Shown here: positions 12,913-20,900 of the stretch, piece by piece
Layout of the letters: each line of letters begins with the position of its first letter
Numbering within the stretch: position 1 is the first letter of the stretch
Source of the DNA: SIG607 sp045586405
Lineage (GTDB): Bacteria; Bacillota; Clostridia; Oscillospirales; Acutalibacteraceae
Direction: 5' to 3'
DNA length: 28,500 bases
Assembly: GCA_045586405.1 (NCBI GenBank)
Contig: JAZNAG010000056.1
Span: 1-28,500 of the forward strand
Notes under the pieces: model-generated
Told to the model about the DNA's origin: nothing
The model's database searches: none
What the model saw: the letters and a program-made list of their open reading frames with translations, nothing else
Position numbers and translations under genes: made by a program

Positions 12913-13980
12913 ATGAAACTTTCTGATGTATTTACCGCAAAAGCGATTGCGTTAAATTATACCAATGCAGCAAGTAACTCTATCCCCTATCTTGGCACAG
13001 GTCTTTTCCCTGCACAGAAAAAGGCAGGTCTCGACCTCAAGTGGATTAAGGGTCACAACGGTCTTGCCGTTTCTCTTGCTCCCTCAACTTTTGACGCAAA
13101 ATCTAAGTTCCGTGACAGAGTTGGTATCTCTATGAACGAAACACAAATGGCATTTTTCCGTGAGTCTATGCTTGTAAAGGAAGCAGACGAGCAGGAAATT
13201 ATGAGAGTACAGAACGCAGACGACCCCTACGCAGTACAGGTACTTAACAACATTTTCAACGATACACAGACACTTATTGACGGTGCAAATGTTGTTCCTG
13301 AGCGTATGCGTATGCAGCTTCTTGCACCTCTTAACGGTGTAGTTGGAATTAACATCAATGCAAATGGTGTTGATTATACATACGACTATGACCCCGAAGG
13401 CAAGTGGAAGGCTGAGCATTATCTCAAGATTGAAACTGAGGCTGACAAGTGGACTTCTGCTGAAACTTGCGACCCTATGAAAGTTCTTGAGGACGCTATG
13501 GACGCACAGGATGAAGCAAGCGGTAATCGCCCTGAAATCCTGCTTATGTCTAAGGCAACATTTAACCTTATCAAGAATAGTGCAAAGGTAAGAAGCGGCG
13601 TACTTGCTCAGAATGTAACAGCAAATGTAAATTACACTACAGCAAGAGTAAGACAGTTTGTTGAGGAGGAGCTTGGTGTATCTATCATCATTTACAACAA
13701 GCAGTTCAAGGACGAAGCAGGCACAGCAAAGAAGTTCTATCCCGATAACTTTGTAATGATGTTACCTAACGGAGCTCTTGGCTCTACTTGGTACGGTACA
13801 ACTCCCGAAGAAAGAACACTTGCAGCAAGAGCAACCGCAGATGTATCTATTGTGGAAACAGGTGTAGCCGTTGCAGTAACAGTAACAGACGACCCCGTAA
13901 ACACAAAGACTACAGTTTCCGAGATTGTTCTTCCCTCTTTCGAGCAGCTTGATATGTGTTACGGTATTGAGGTAGCATAA
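12913..13980 (+). CDS. major capsid protein, phage capsid E-like, 355 aa
   Basis: It has AAAGGAGGAATATAGGTA before ATG 12913. The product fits the capsid-E type HK97-fold family: MKLSDVFTAKAIALNYTN, then YLGTGLFPAQKKAGLDLKW, ISMNETQMAFFRESMLVKE, MRMQLLAPLNGVVGINI near residue 135-150, ALGSTWYGTTPEERTLA near 290, and an acidic end. Length is normal. Codon use is enriched in C-ending and AAG codons compared with most neighbours, as expected of a highly made protein. It follows the scaffold and decoration genes in standard order. Confidence 0.92.
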   Translation: MKLSDVFTAKAIALNYTNAASNSIPYLGTGLFPAQKKAGLDLKWIKGHNGLAVSLAPSTFDAKSKFRDRVGISMNETQMAFFRESMLVKEADEQEIMRVQNADDPYAVQVLNNIFNDTQTLIDGANVVPERMRMQLLAPLNGVVGININANGVDYTYDYDPEGKWKAEHYLKIETEADKWTSAETCDPMKVLEDAMDAQDEASGNRPEILLMSKATFNLIKNSAKVRSGVLAQNVTANVNYTTARVRQFVEEELGVSIIIYNKQFKDEAGTAKKFYPDNFVMMLPNGALGSTWYGTTPEERTLAARATADVSIVETGVAVAVTVTDDPVNTKTTVSEIVLPSFEQLDMCYGIEVA

Positions 13981-13995
13981 TAAGGAGTGTTGATA

Positions 13996-14142
13996 ATGTC
14001 AACAATTACATTTGACCACGCTGTTATCTATAATGGCGTTCTTTATCCTGCGAATACACCAATTACTGAGGATAAACCTAAAACCGAGAAAAAGCCTACA
14101 AAAAAGGGCGGTGCAAAGGATAATGACAAAATCACAGATTGA
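13996..14142 (+). CDS. small Lys-rich protein after the capsid gene, 48 aa
   Basis: It has TAAGGAGTGTTGATA before ATG 13996 and ends TGA 14140-14142. A short beta-like start (MSTITFDHAVIYNGVLYPAN) is followed by a Lys/Thr/Pro-rich charged tail (KPKTEKKPTKKGGAKDND). Such short proteins with a low-complexity tail often sit between the capsid and connector genes in Firmicute phages; no function is known. It overlaps the next gene by 20 bases. Confidence 0.6.
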   Translation: MSTITFDHAVIYNGVLYPANTPITEDKPKTEKKPTKKGGAKDNDKITD

Positions 14143-14479
14143 GTTATTGCACTTAGGCATTGCACCTATTGATGATAGAGCAATTCTCATTGTTGAAAGC
14201 GGCTTAGAGTGGGTAAAGGAAAATACTACACTTGTATTTGATATGAATAATGACAATGATTTAGCAGCTTTGCCGTCTGTGGTAAAGCTGTTTCTTGTTA
14301 AATTCTTTGATGTTCAAATGATAAGTGCAGGAGTGACAAGCGAAAGTATCGAGGGTTTATCACAAAGTTTTGACACAAGCGATAAATCCGCTTTGATATG
14401 GCAGTTTGCAGAGGAATTATTAAGCCCTTACTTAATAAGCCGTGTTACTTTTGTTTCCGCTAAAAAAAGGTGGCGGTGA
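14123..14479 (+). CDS. head-tail connector protein (gp6-like), 118 aa
   Basis: The likely start is ATG 14123 (MTKSQIELLHLGIAP); a GTG at 14111 is possible, since the spacing of AAAGGA to 14123 is short. The longer open frame to 14012 runs through the preceding gene and is not believed. The product is a helical adaptor-like protein (AILIVESGLEWVKENTTLVF, LPSVVKLFLVKFFDVQ, ALIWQFAEELLSPY). Its size and place directly after the capsid region fit the connector that bridges portal and neck. The call is from position and fold layout. Confidence 0.6.
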   Translation: MTKSQIELLHLGIAPIDDRAILIVESGLEWVKENTTLVFDMNNDNDLAALPSVVKLFLVKFFDVQMISAGVTSESIEGLSQSFDTSDKSALIWQFAEELLSPYLISRVTFVSAKKRWR

Positions 14480-14482
14480 TTT

Positions 14483-14998
14483 GTGGCTGTAAAGTACAAA
14501 GTCAAAAAAGACCGAATACCCGAAGTTATAAGCTCTATGCGAAGCCTTAACGGTAAAAAGGTAAATGTCGGAGCTTTGAGAGGTGAACACGCTTGGCTTG
14601 CAGGAATACACGAATACGGTTGTAATATTCCCGTAACGCCTAAAATGAGGGCTTTTTTGCATAGTCAGGGTTTACACCTAAGAGCAAGTACGCAGTATAT
14701 CAGAATACCTGAGCGTAGCTTTATTCGTTCAGGATATGATGAAAACGCAGACAGAATACTCAAACAAACAGAAAGAGCAATCGGAATGGTTGTTGCAGGA
14801 AAATTGTCTGTAGATGATTTACTTAACCTTTACGGGCAACAAATGGCAACAGCAATAAAGACCTATGCGGTGAGATTATCAGACCCGCCCAATCACCCGT
14901 TTACTATAGACCAAAAGGGAAGCTCAAATCCGTTGGTAGGTGGTTCACCTGATAGTAGCAGTATGATTGAAAGTATTATATGGAAAGTAGAGGGATAA
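14483..14998 (+). CDS. head-tail joining / HK97 gp10-like protein, 171 aa
   Basis: It starts GTG 14483 after AGGTGGCGGTGA. GKKVNVGALRGEHAWLAGIHEYG (residues ~20-45) has the HEYG core common to gp10-like and related virion morphogenesis proteins, followed by IPVTPKMRAFLHSQGLHL and the IPERSFIRSGYD motif near 75-87. The C-terminal half is helical and ends with PFTIDQKGSSNPLVGGSPDS. Proteins of this type join the head completion complex to the tail. The next gene starts two bases after its stop. Confidence 0.75.
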   Translation: MAVKYKVKKDRIPEVISSMRSLNGKKVNVGALRGEHAWLAGIHEYGCNIPVTPKMRAFLHSQGLHLRASTQYIRIPERSFIRSGYDENADRILKQTERAIGMVVAGKLSVDDLLNLYGQQMATAIKTYAVRLSDPPNHPFTIDQKGSSNPLVGGSPDSSSMIESIIWKVEG

Positions 14999-15000
14999 TA

Positions 15001-15369
15001 ATGCAGTATTTCAACTTCGCACGGTTGGTGCATAAATATAATAGCGAATTAACGGTTATTGTTCCCTCTACTGGAAATTACGACGATAGAGGCATATTAG
15101 TAAAAGGCGAGACGCAAAAAGTCACGCTTCAAGGTGCTGTTATAAATCACACAGAAAGCAAGATTTATAGAGCAGAGGGTAAATTGACCGCTATGGATAA
15201 AAGGCTGTTTACATTAGAGCCGATTAAAGAGGCTTTGCTCGGTGCGAAAGTCATTTATGATAATAAGGTATTCAGTATTGATAACAATGTGGAAAACTCA
15301 AAGTTTACGGGCGTTTATGCGTACACCTTAAAATATGTTAGTGCTTTTGATAAGGAGGAATATGAATGA
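15001..15369 (+). CDS. hypothetical neck/head-tail protein, 122 aa
   Basis: The start ATG 15001 lies two bases after the previous stop and behind AGTAGAGGGATA; an in-frame ATG at 14980 lies inside the previous gene. The protein is strand-rich (ELTVIVPSTGNYDDRGILVK, GETQKVTLQGAVINH, KVIYDNKVFSIDNNV). Size and place between the gp10-like and neck-terminator genes suggest a head closure or tail completion role, but no family is certain. It overlaps the following gene by 4 bases. Confidence 0.6.
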   Translation: MQYFNFARLVHKYNSELTVIVPSTGNYDDRGILVKGETQKVTLQGAVINHTESKIYRAEGKLTAMDKRLFTLEPIKEALLGAKVIYDNKVFSIDNNVENSKFTGVYAYTLKYVSAFDKEEYE

Positions 15370-15863
15370 TTGACCTCGACAAAATACGCTTAGGTGTAGT
15401 TAGGTTGATAAAGGAAAATCTGAATGTTCCCGTTATACAGACTAATCAAGATGAAGCCCCGCCCAAAGGTGACTATATCTCATATTCTATACCAACGCTG
15501 ATGAAAGCTAACAACGGTACTTACGGGGAATATGTAGAAGAAATAGACGGCGAGACAGTCAAGGTATATCGCAAAGAGTTTCAGCAAATATGGAGTTTTA
15601 CAACAATATCAAAAGATGAATTACGCTCCAAAACACTTGCTTTGCAACTGTATGATTTACTTGATATGCTCGGCTCAATAGAGTTAGCGGAAAAAGAAAT
15701 AGTTATACAGTTAATCGGAAACATAACAAACAGAGATAACCTGTTGACGATAGGCTATGAATATCGCAACGGTTTTGATGTTACTTTTGCTTTTATGAAT
15801 GAAATAATAGAGGGTAGCATTGAGGAAATAGAAACAATCAATTTAACACATAGCAGTAATTGA
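15366..15863 (+). CDS. neck/tail terminator protein (gp12-like), 165 aa
   Basis: ATG 15366 overlaps the previous TGA, with AAGGAGGAATATGA upstream. The pattern YISYSIPTLMKANNGTYGEY, then FQQIWSFTTISKDELRSKTL and GYEYRNGFDVTFAFMNE fits the phage neck-terminator (gp12-like) family that caps the tail tube of myophages; the R-NGFDVTF strand near the end is a usual mark. It lies just before the sheath gene, the expected place. Its stop codon TGA is the first part of the terminator hairpin. Confidence 0.8.
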   Translation: MIDLDKIRLGVVRLIKENLNVPVIQTNQDEAPPKGDYISYSIPTLMKANNGTYGEYVEEIDGETVKVYRKEFQQIWSFTTISKDELRSKTLALQLYDLLDMLGSIELAEKEIVIQLIGNITNRDNLLTIGYEYRNGFDVTFAFMNEIIEGSIEEIETINLTHSSN

Positions 15864-15892
15864 CGCATTTTTAACAAATGCGTCTTTTTTTT
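15862..15892 (+). terminator. intrinsic terminator before the sheath gene
   Basis: GACGCATTT (15862-15870) pairs perfectly with AAATGCGTC (15876-15884), loop TTAAC, followed by eight T. The stem starts inside the stop codon of the neck gene. Confidence 0.88.
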
Positions 15893-15932
15893 CACACAAT
15901 CTCACAATCTATAAAAATAGGAGGTAAAATTA

Positions 15933-16925
15933 ATGGCATTGGATATTAGAGTAGAGATTTCTACCGCAGCCGTAGCGGGTAAAGTCGGTTTCGGCGTTCC
16001 CCTTGTTCTTGTATCTAAGGCAAAAGAGGAAAAGCCTTATACCGAGTGTGCAACTCTCGCTGAGGTTGAAACTCTTTGTGGCAAGGACACAGACGCTTAC
16101 AAGATTGCACAGCTTATGTGGGTACAGACAAACGCACCTACAAAGATTGCTTTTTACGCAAGCACAAAGACCGCTACAGAGGCTATTGCAGAGGTAGTCA
16201 ATAAGGAATGGAGACAGCTTATTGTTGTTTTCGGTGAGGGTGACACAGACGACGAAGCGGCAGTTGCGACCTATATTGAGACAACAGAGGATAAGATGTA
16301 TTTTGTTACTGTTACAGATACAACCGCACTTGCAGATGTAAAGGGCAATGACAGAACTGTAGCATTTTATTATAACGCTACACAGCCCTATGCTGTAGCT
16401 GCACTTGTAGGTGAGACAGCAGGACGCACAGCAGGTAGCTACACCTATAAAAACTTGATTATCAAGGGTCTTGAGCCTCTTGAGCTTACTGACAATATGA
16501 TTAGTCAAATTCATACAGCAGGCGGTATTACCCTGCTTCTCAAGGCGGGCGATATTGTCACAAGTGAGGGCAAGAACTCTAATGGCGAGTATATCGACAT
16601 TATCGACAGCAAGGATTGGATTATTCAGCAGATTGCATATCAGTCTCAGAAACTTCTTAACAACTCTGCAAAACTCCCTTACACAGACTCAGGTATTGCA
16701 GCTCTTGAAAGCGTAGTAACAAATGTATTACAGGACGCTTTTAACAATGGCATTATTGCAAGTGACGAGGATAATGTTACACCCCTTTACACAGTTAATT
16801 TCAAGACCCGTGCAGAAATGAGTGCAACGGATAGAAAGAGCCGTGTATATACAGGCGGTAACTTCTCTTTTACTCTTGCAGGTGCAATTCACGAAGCCGA
16901 AATCAATGGCGAACTTGTTATTTAA
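15933..16925 (+). CDS. tail sheath protein, DUF3383-like, 330 aa
   Basis: It has AGGAGGTAAAATTA before ATG 15933. It forms the contractile sheath around the tail tube. The N-terminus (VAGKVGFGVPLVLVSKAKE) and the C-terminal third are diagnostic: GEYIDIIDSKDWIIQQI (~222-238), LPYTDSGIAALESVV, then SATDRKSRVYTGGNFSFTLA and GAIHEAEINGELVI at the very end, the standard DUF3383 sheath layout. Codon use again favours AAG, AAC, TTC and CTT, as in the capsid gene. The tube gene follows by 13 bases, an order typical of myophages, so this gene fixes the virion type. Confidence 0.92.
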   Translation: MALDIRVEISTAAVAGKVGFGVPLVLVSKAKEEKPYTECATLAEVETLCGKDTDAYKIAQLMWVQTNAPTKIAFYASTKTATEAIAEVVNKEWRQLIVVFGEGDTDDEAAVATYIETTEDKMYFVTVTDTTALADVKGNDRTVAFYYNATQPYAVAALVGETAGRTAGSYTYKNLIIKGLEPLELTDNMISQIHTAGGITLLLKAGDIVTSEGKNSNGEYIDIIDSKDWIIQQIAYQSQKLLNNSAKLPYTDSGIAALESVVTNVLQDAFNNGIIASDEDNVTPLYTVNFKTRAEMSATDRKSRVYTGGNFSFTLAGAIHEAEINGELVI

Positions 16926-16938
16926 GGAGGGAATATAA

Positions 16939-17325
16939 ATGACATCTTATAATGCAAAAGATTGTGCCGTTACTTGGGACGGTTACTTTATCACAGGTTT
17001 TGGTGAGAGTATGGTAACAGGTGCTAAAGACGAGGAAATGTTTACACCTACCGTTGGAGCTCAGGGTGATGTTGTTGTTTCCGAAAACAATAACGACCTC
17101 GGAACTGTAACTCTTACCGTTCAGGCAACTTGCCCTCAGAGAAAGCAGCTTATCGCAGACGCAAAGGCGGGCAAGGTTGCTCCTATTTGGGTAAATAACA
17201 AGAAGCTCGGAACAAAGTTTGGTGGCACTCAGGCAAGAATTAAAAACCTGCCCGAAGTTTCACAGGCTAAGGAAGCCGAAGATGTAGAATTTCAGTTTGC
17301 AGTATTTGACTACACACTTGAGTAA
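16939..17325 (+). CDS. tail tube protein, DUF3277-like, 128 aa
   Basis: It has AAGGAGGGAATATAA before ATG 16939. The product is beta-rich: MTSYNAKDCAVTWDGYFITG, GESMVTGAKDEEMFTPTVGA, QGDVVVSENNNDLGTVTLTV, and it ends VEFQFAVFDYTLE. The tube family DUF3277 has the same order (short start, V-x-I-x-G-x-x-I-x-G-F, G-A-x-G-x-V-x-x-S-x-N-x-N-x-x-G-x-x-T-x-x-x). It stacks as the inner tube. Position behind the sheath supports it. Confidence 0.88.
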   Translation: MTSYNAKDCAVTWDGYFITGFGESMVTGAKDEEMFTPTVGAQGDVVVSENNNDLGTVTLTVQATCPQRKQLIADAKAGKVAPIWVNNKKLGTKFGGTQARIKNLPEVSQAKEAEDVEFQFAVFDYTLE

Positions 17326-17331
17326 TTCAAT

Positions 17332-17364
17332 AAAGCCTGCTGTTTGAAAAAATGGCAGGCTTTT
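17332..17364 (+). terminator. intrinsic terminator after the tube gene
   Basis: AAAGCCTGC (17332-17340) pairs perfectly with GCAGGCTTT (17355-17363), with a 14-base A-rich loop and a short T-run plus AATTTTATT. It lies just before the chaperone gene. Confidence 0.7.
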
Positions 17365-17395
17365 AATTTTATTATACAGAAAAGAGGAAATTATT

Positions 17396-17698
17396 ATGGC
17401 AAAATTTTACACTAAGACAAAGACAATCGGCGGCGTGGCGTACACAGCACAGTTTAACGGACTTTCCGCAGCACTTGACGCTGTTGATAACAGCTACATT
17501 GAGGGAACAAACAACACAAGCGTAGCAAAAATGGCAAAGTATCTCTTTGATAATGTTATTGTTGAGCCTAAAGGTCTTACACCTGATAGCTTTGACAATA
17601 TGGAAGACTTTAACGAGGTTGTAACCTTTGCCCGTGAAGTAATGCAGGGTAATTTTCGAGACAAGGCTGACGAAAGCGAAACTAAGACAAAGAGTTGA
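17396..17698 (+). CDS. tail assembly chaperone, upstream frame (G-like), 100 aa
   Basis: It has AGAGGAAATTATT before ATG 17396. The product (YTKTKTIGGVAYTAQFNGLS, then LDAVDNSYIEGTNNTSVAKM, LFDNVIVEPKGLTPDSFDNM) fits the small chaperone that coats the tape measure before tube assembly: a beta start, a central helical segment and an acidic/charged end, in the fixed place between tube and tape-measure genes. A second open frame overlaps its end and carries conserved-looking sequence but no start codon (see 17643-17858), so a longer frameshifted form is expected. Confidence 0.8.
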   Translation: MAKFYTKTKTIGGVAYTAQFNGLSAALDAVDNSYIEGTNNTSVAKMAKYLFDNVIVEPKGLTPDSFDNMEDFNEVVTFAREVMQGNFRDKADESETKTKS

Positions 17699-17858
17699 TG
17701 AAAATTGGGGTGCGTGGAGACTTGTAACATCAGACCGAGGTTTTTCTTGGTCTGATGTTTTTATCAGAATGACCCCACAGGATATAGCAGAAGCGAATAT
17801 TGCTCTCGATAGGCAGTATGAAGCTGAAAAACAAGCAATGAACAAAAAAACCCCCTGA
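17643..17858 (+). CDS. tail assembly chaperone, frameshift extension (T-like)
   Basis: This +1 frame opens after TAA 17640-17642 and ends at TGA 17856-17858. It contains no ATG, GTG or TTG before the conserved-looking part (RVDENWGAWRLVTSDRGFSW, then SDVFIRMTPQDIAEANIALD), so it cannot easily start by itself. In tailed phages the second part of the chaperone is made by programmed frameshift. A good +1 site is TTT CGA at 17654-17659: tRNA-Phe can slip from TTT to TTC while a CGA codon waits. The fusion would be about 153 residues. The frame and lack of start are seen; the site is inferred. A -2 shift would give the same frame. Confidence 0.7.
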   Translation, partial: CRVIFETRLTKAKLRQRVDENWGAWRLVTSDRGFSWSDVFIRMTPQDIAEANIALDRQYEAEKQAMNKKTP

Positions 17859-17873
17859 TAGGGGGCTTTTTTT
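17844..17873 (+). terminator. intrinsic terminator before the tape measure gene
   Basis: CCCCC (17851-17855) pairs with GGGGG (17861-17865) with loop TGATA, flanked by seven A and seven T. The stop TGA of the frameshifted frame lies in the loop. It precedes the tape-measure ribosome site. Confidence 0.8.
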
Positions 17874-17900
17874 ACCTCTGAGGAAAGGAGGTAATACGAA

Positions 17901-20900
17901 ATGTCAAACACAAGTGTAGTCAGACAGGATATTGTGCAAATTCTCTTTGACACAAATCTTGACGGGCTTACACAGTTACAAAAAGAAATGAACGCCATTA
18001 AAAAAAGTCTTTTGGGCGGTTTGGGCGACGAGGAACTTGACAAAGTAACAAAATCCGCAAAAAAGACAAAAAAGGGCGTTGAGGGCGTAGGAGACGAACT
18101 TGATAAAGGCAAGAAACAAGCCGACAAATTCAAAGACGGTCTCAAAGGTGCGGCTGATACTGATTTTAGTAAGTTAAAAAAAGGTATTGGCAAAGTAACA
18201 TCTGCATTAGGAAAAGGTGTAGCGACAGCAGCTAAAATCGGTGCGGCGGCGATAACAGCAAGTGCGGCGGCGGTTGGTACGCTTGTTACTCAATCTGTAT
18301 CAGCGTATGCGGAGTTTGAACAGCTAAAAGGTGGTGTTGAAACTCTTTTTGGTGCAGGCGGTCAAACAATCGAGGATTACGCAAAATCGGTTGGTAAATC
18401 GGTTAGCGAAGTAAAGAAGAAATACGGCGACTTAAAGGAAGCCGAAAACCTTGTTTTCAAAAACGCAAATAACGCATATAAAACTGCGGGTCTTTCTGCA
18501 AATGATTATATGACAACCGTTACGGGCTTTTCTGCAAGTCTTGTGTCAAGTTTGGGCGGTGATACGGTAAAAGCGGCGAAAGTTGCTGATAAAGCTCTTT
18601 CGGATATGGCTGATAATGCAAATAAAATGGGTACTCCTATGGAAAATATCCAAAATGCTTATCAGGCTTTTGCTAAACAGAACTATATGCTTCTTGATAA
18701 CCTAAAATTGGGATATGGCGGCACTAAGACCGAAATGGAGCGACTACTCAAAGACGCTGAAAAAATTTCAGGTGTAAAGTACGATATATCTTCATACGCA
18801 GATATTATTGAAGCAATCCATATTATACAAAAAAATATGGGTATCACAGGCACAACGGCAAAAGAAGCGGAAAAGACAATTACAGGCTCTTTTAACTCAA
18901 TGAAAGCAGCTTGGGGAAATCTGTTACCCGCTTTAGTTAAGGGCGGCGACAGTTTCGACCAATGTGTAGAAAATCTTGTCTCAACTGTTAAGATTTTCGC
19001 AGGAAACATTATGCCTGCAATCAAGAGTGCTTTGTCGGGAATTGGCGATTTATTTGTAGCTTTAGCACCGACTATTGAAAAGGAACTTCCCTCATTTATA
19101 GATGAATTACTCCCGCCTCTGATTACTGCGGCGGTTGCTTTGGTACAAGGTCTTATTAAGGCTTTACCGAGTATAGTAAAAACTTTGGTAAATGAGATAC
19201 CCGATATACTCAAGTCAATCGGAAAGACTATTGTTGATACATTCGGAGAACAATTCCCTGCCGTTCAGAAAATGGCTGATTTCTTCGGAAAGATTGGAGA
19301 CTTTTTCGCTGAAAACTCAGGCAAAATTCAGAAAGCTATTCCGATATTGCTTGGTCTTGTGGTAGCGTTAAAGGCGTTTAAGGGCGTAAAGGCTGTTGCT
19401 TCATTTTTTAGCGGATTTGGTAAATCCTCTAAAAATGGTGGCAAGGGTGGTCTTTTTGGCAATATAACTGAAACATTTAAGGAACTTGCAAAAACAAAGA
19501 CTTCTACTGTATTAAAGGGTATGGCTAACCTTGCAATTATAATTGGCGGTATCACATTAATTGCAGCGGCTCTTATGTTTGTTGCACCGTATATGGCACA
19601 ATTAACGGACGCAAAATCATTGATTGAGGTAATAGCTGTAATTGCTGTTTTAGGACTTGTGGGAACGGGTCTTGCTAAACTTGGAGAAATAGCAGGTAAA
19701 ATTCCTGTTTCAACAGTAGCTAAAGGACTTGCAAATATGGCTATTATGATAGCAGGTATGTCCGTCTTATTTTTGGTATTAGGTGCTGTTTCTCTAATAA
19801 ATTTTGATTATGGAAAAATATTAGCTATTGCAGGAATTATTGCGGTTTTAGGAATTATAGGAACTGCCCTCGCTATTTTTGGGGGTATTGTTGGATTAAT
19901 TCCCGTTGCTGTAGTGGCTCTTGGCTTGGCTAATATGGCTATTATGATAGCGGGTATGTCTGCGTTGTTCCTACTGATAGGTGCTATATCTCTCTTGAAT
20001 TTTGATTACAAGAAGATGTTAATTATTGCAGGAATGATTGCGATTTTAGGAGTAATAGGAACAGCTCTTTCCATATTTGCAGGAATAGTTGGCTTAATAC
20101 CTATTGTGGTTGTAGCACTTGGATTGGCTAATATGGCAATCGTTATAGCGGGTATGTCTGCTCTGTTATTGCTCATAGGTGCAGTATCTCTCTTAACCTT
20201 TGATTATAAGAAAATGTTAAATATTGTAGGAATGCTTGTTGTATTAGGTGCAGTAGGAACGGCATTAACGATATTCGCAGGTATAGCGGGTATTGTTCCT
20301 ATTCCCGTAGTTCTTGCAGGTTTAACAAATATAGGTTTAGTTCTCGGAGGATTGACAGGTTTAATCGTTGCCTTTGGAGAATTGACAAAAATACAAGGCT
20401 TTACCGAATTTTTAGAAATAGGCGGTCAAGTGCTTGTAAAAATAATGAATATCCTCGGTGAAATGGTTGGTGCTTTGGCAGGTGGACTTATTGAGGGTCT
20501 TTCCTCTTGCTTACCCGCATTGGGTGAAAATCTCGGCAAATTTGGCGAGAATATTAAACCTTTATTTACATCAATCGCAGGTGTGGATATGGCGGGTGTA
20601 GGTGCATTTTTTACCGCACTTGTTGGCTTGTTAGGAATTGCAACAGGCAAAGATATTATAGACGGTATCAAGTCATTTTTCGGTGGCGAGGAAGAAAGTG
20701 CATTGTCAAAACTCGGCACAGAATTATGTGATTTTGCAACTAACTCAAAGGGCTTTTTTGAGACAGTAGCAAAATTAGCACCCAAAGGATTTTCAAATGC
20801 TAAATTGATGTTTGAAAGTCTTGCAAGTATGAAAGACTTACCCAAAGAGGGCGGCGTTAAGGGTTGGTTTAACGGTGAGTTAAACTATGAAAATATAGCG

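Noticed and set aside
15930..16514. 194-codon open frame on the minus strand over the sheath gene
   Set aside because: It is antisense to a certain sheath gene; its Cys/Leu-rich product and lack of a start signal show it is not a gene.
17698..17727. ATG overlapping the chaperone stop as start of the next gene
   Set aside because: The frame ends after nine codons, while the conserved-looking sequence lies in another frame without a start, so frameshift is the better explanation.
17372..18193. 273-codon open frame on the minus strand across the chaperone and tape-measure start
   Set aside because: It is antisense to two well-supported genes and a terminator, has no ribosome site or promoter, and its product is Ser/Cys/Phe-rich as expected from reverse reading.
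18683..19213. 176-codon open frame on the minus strand in the tape measure
   Set aside because: It is antisense to the tape measure with no ribosome site; it exists only because of the low stop frequency of this coding region.
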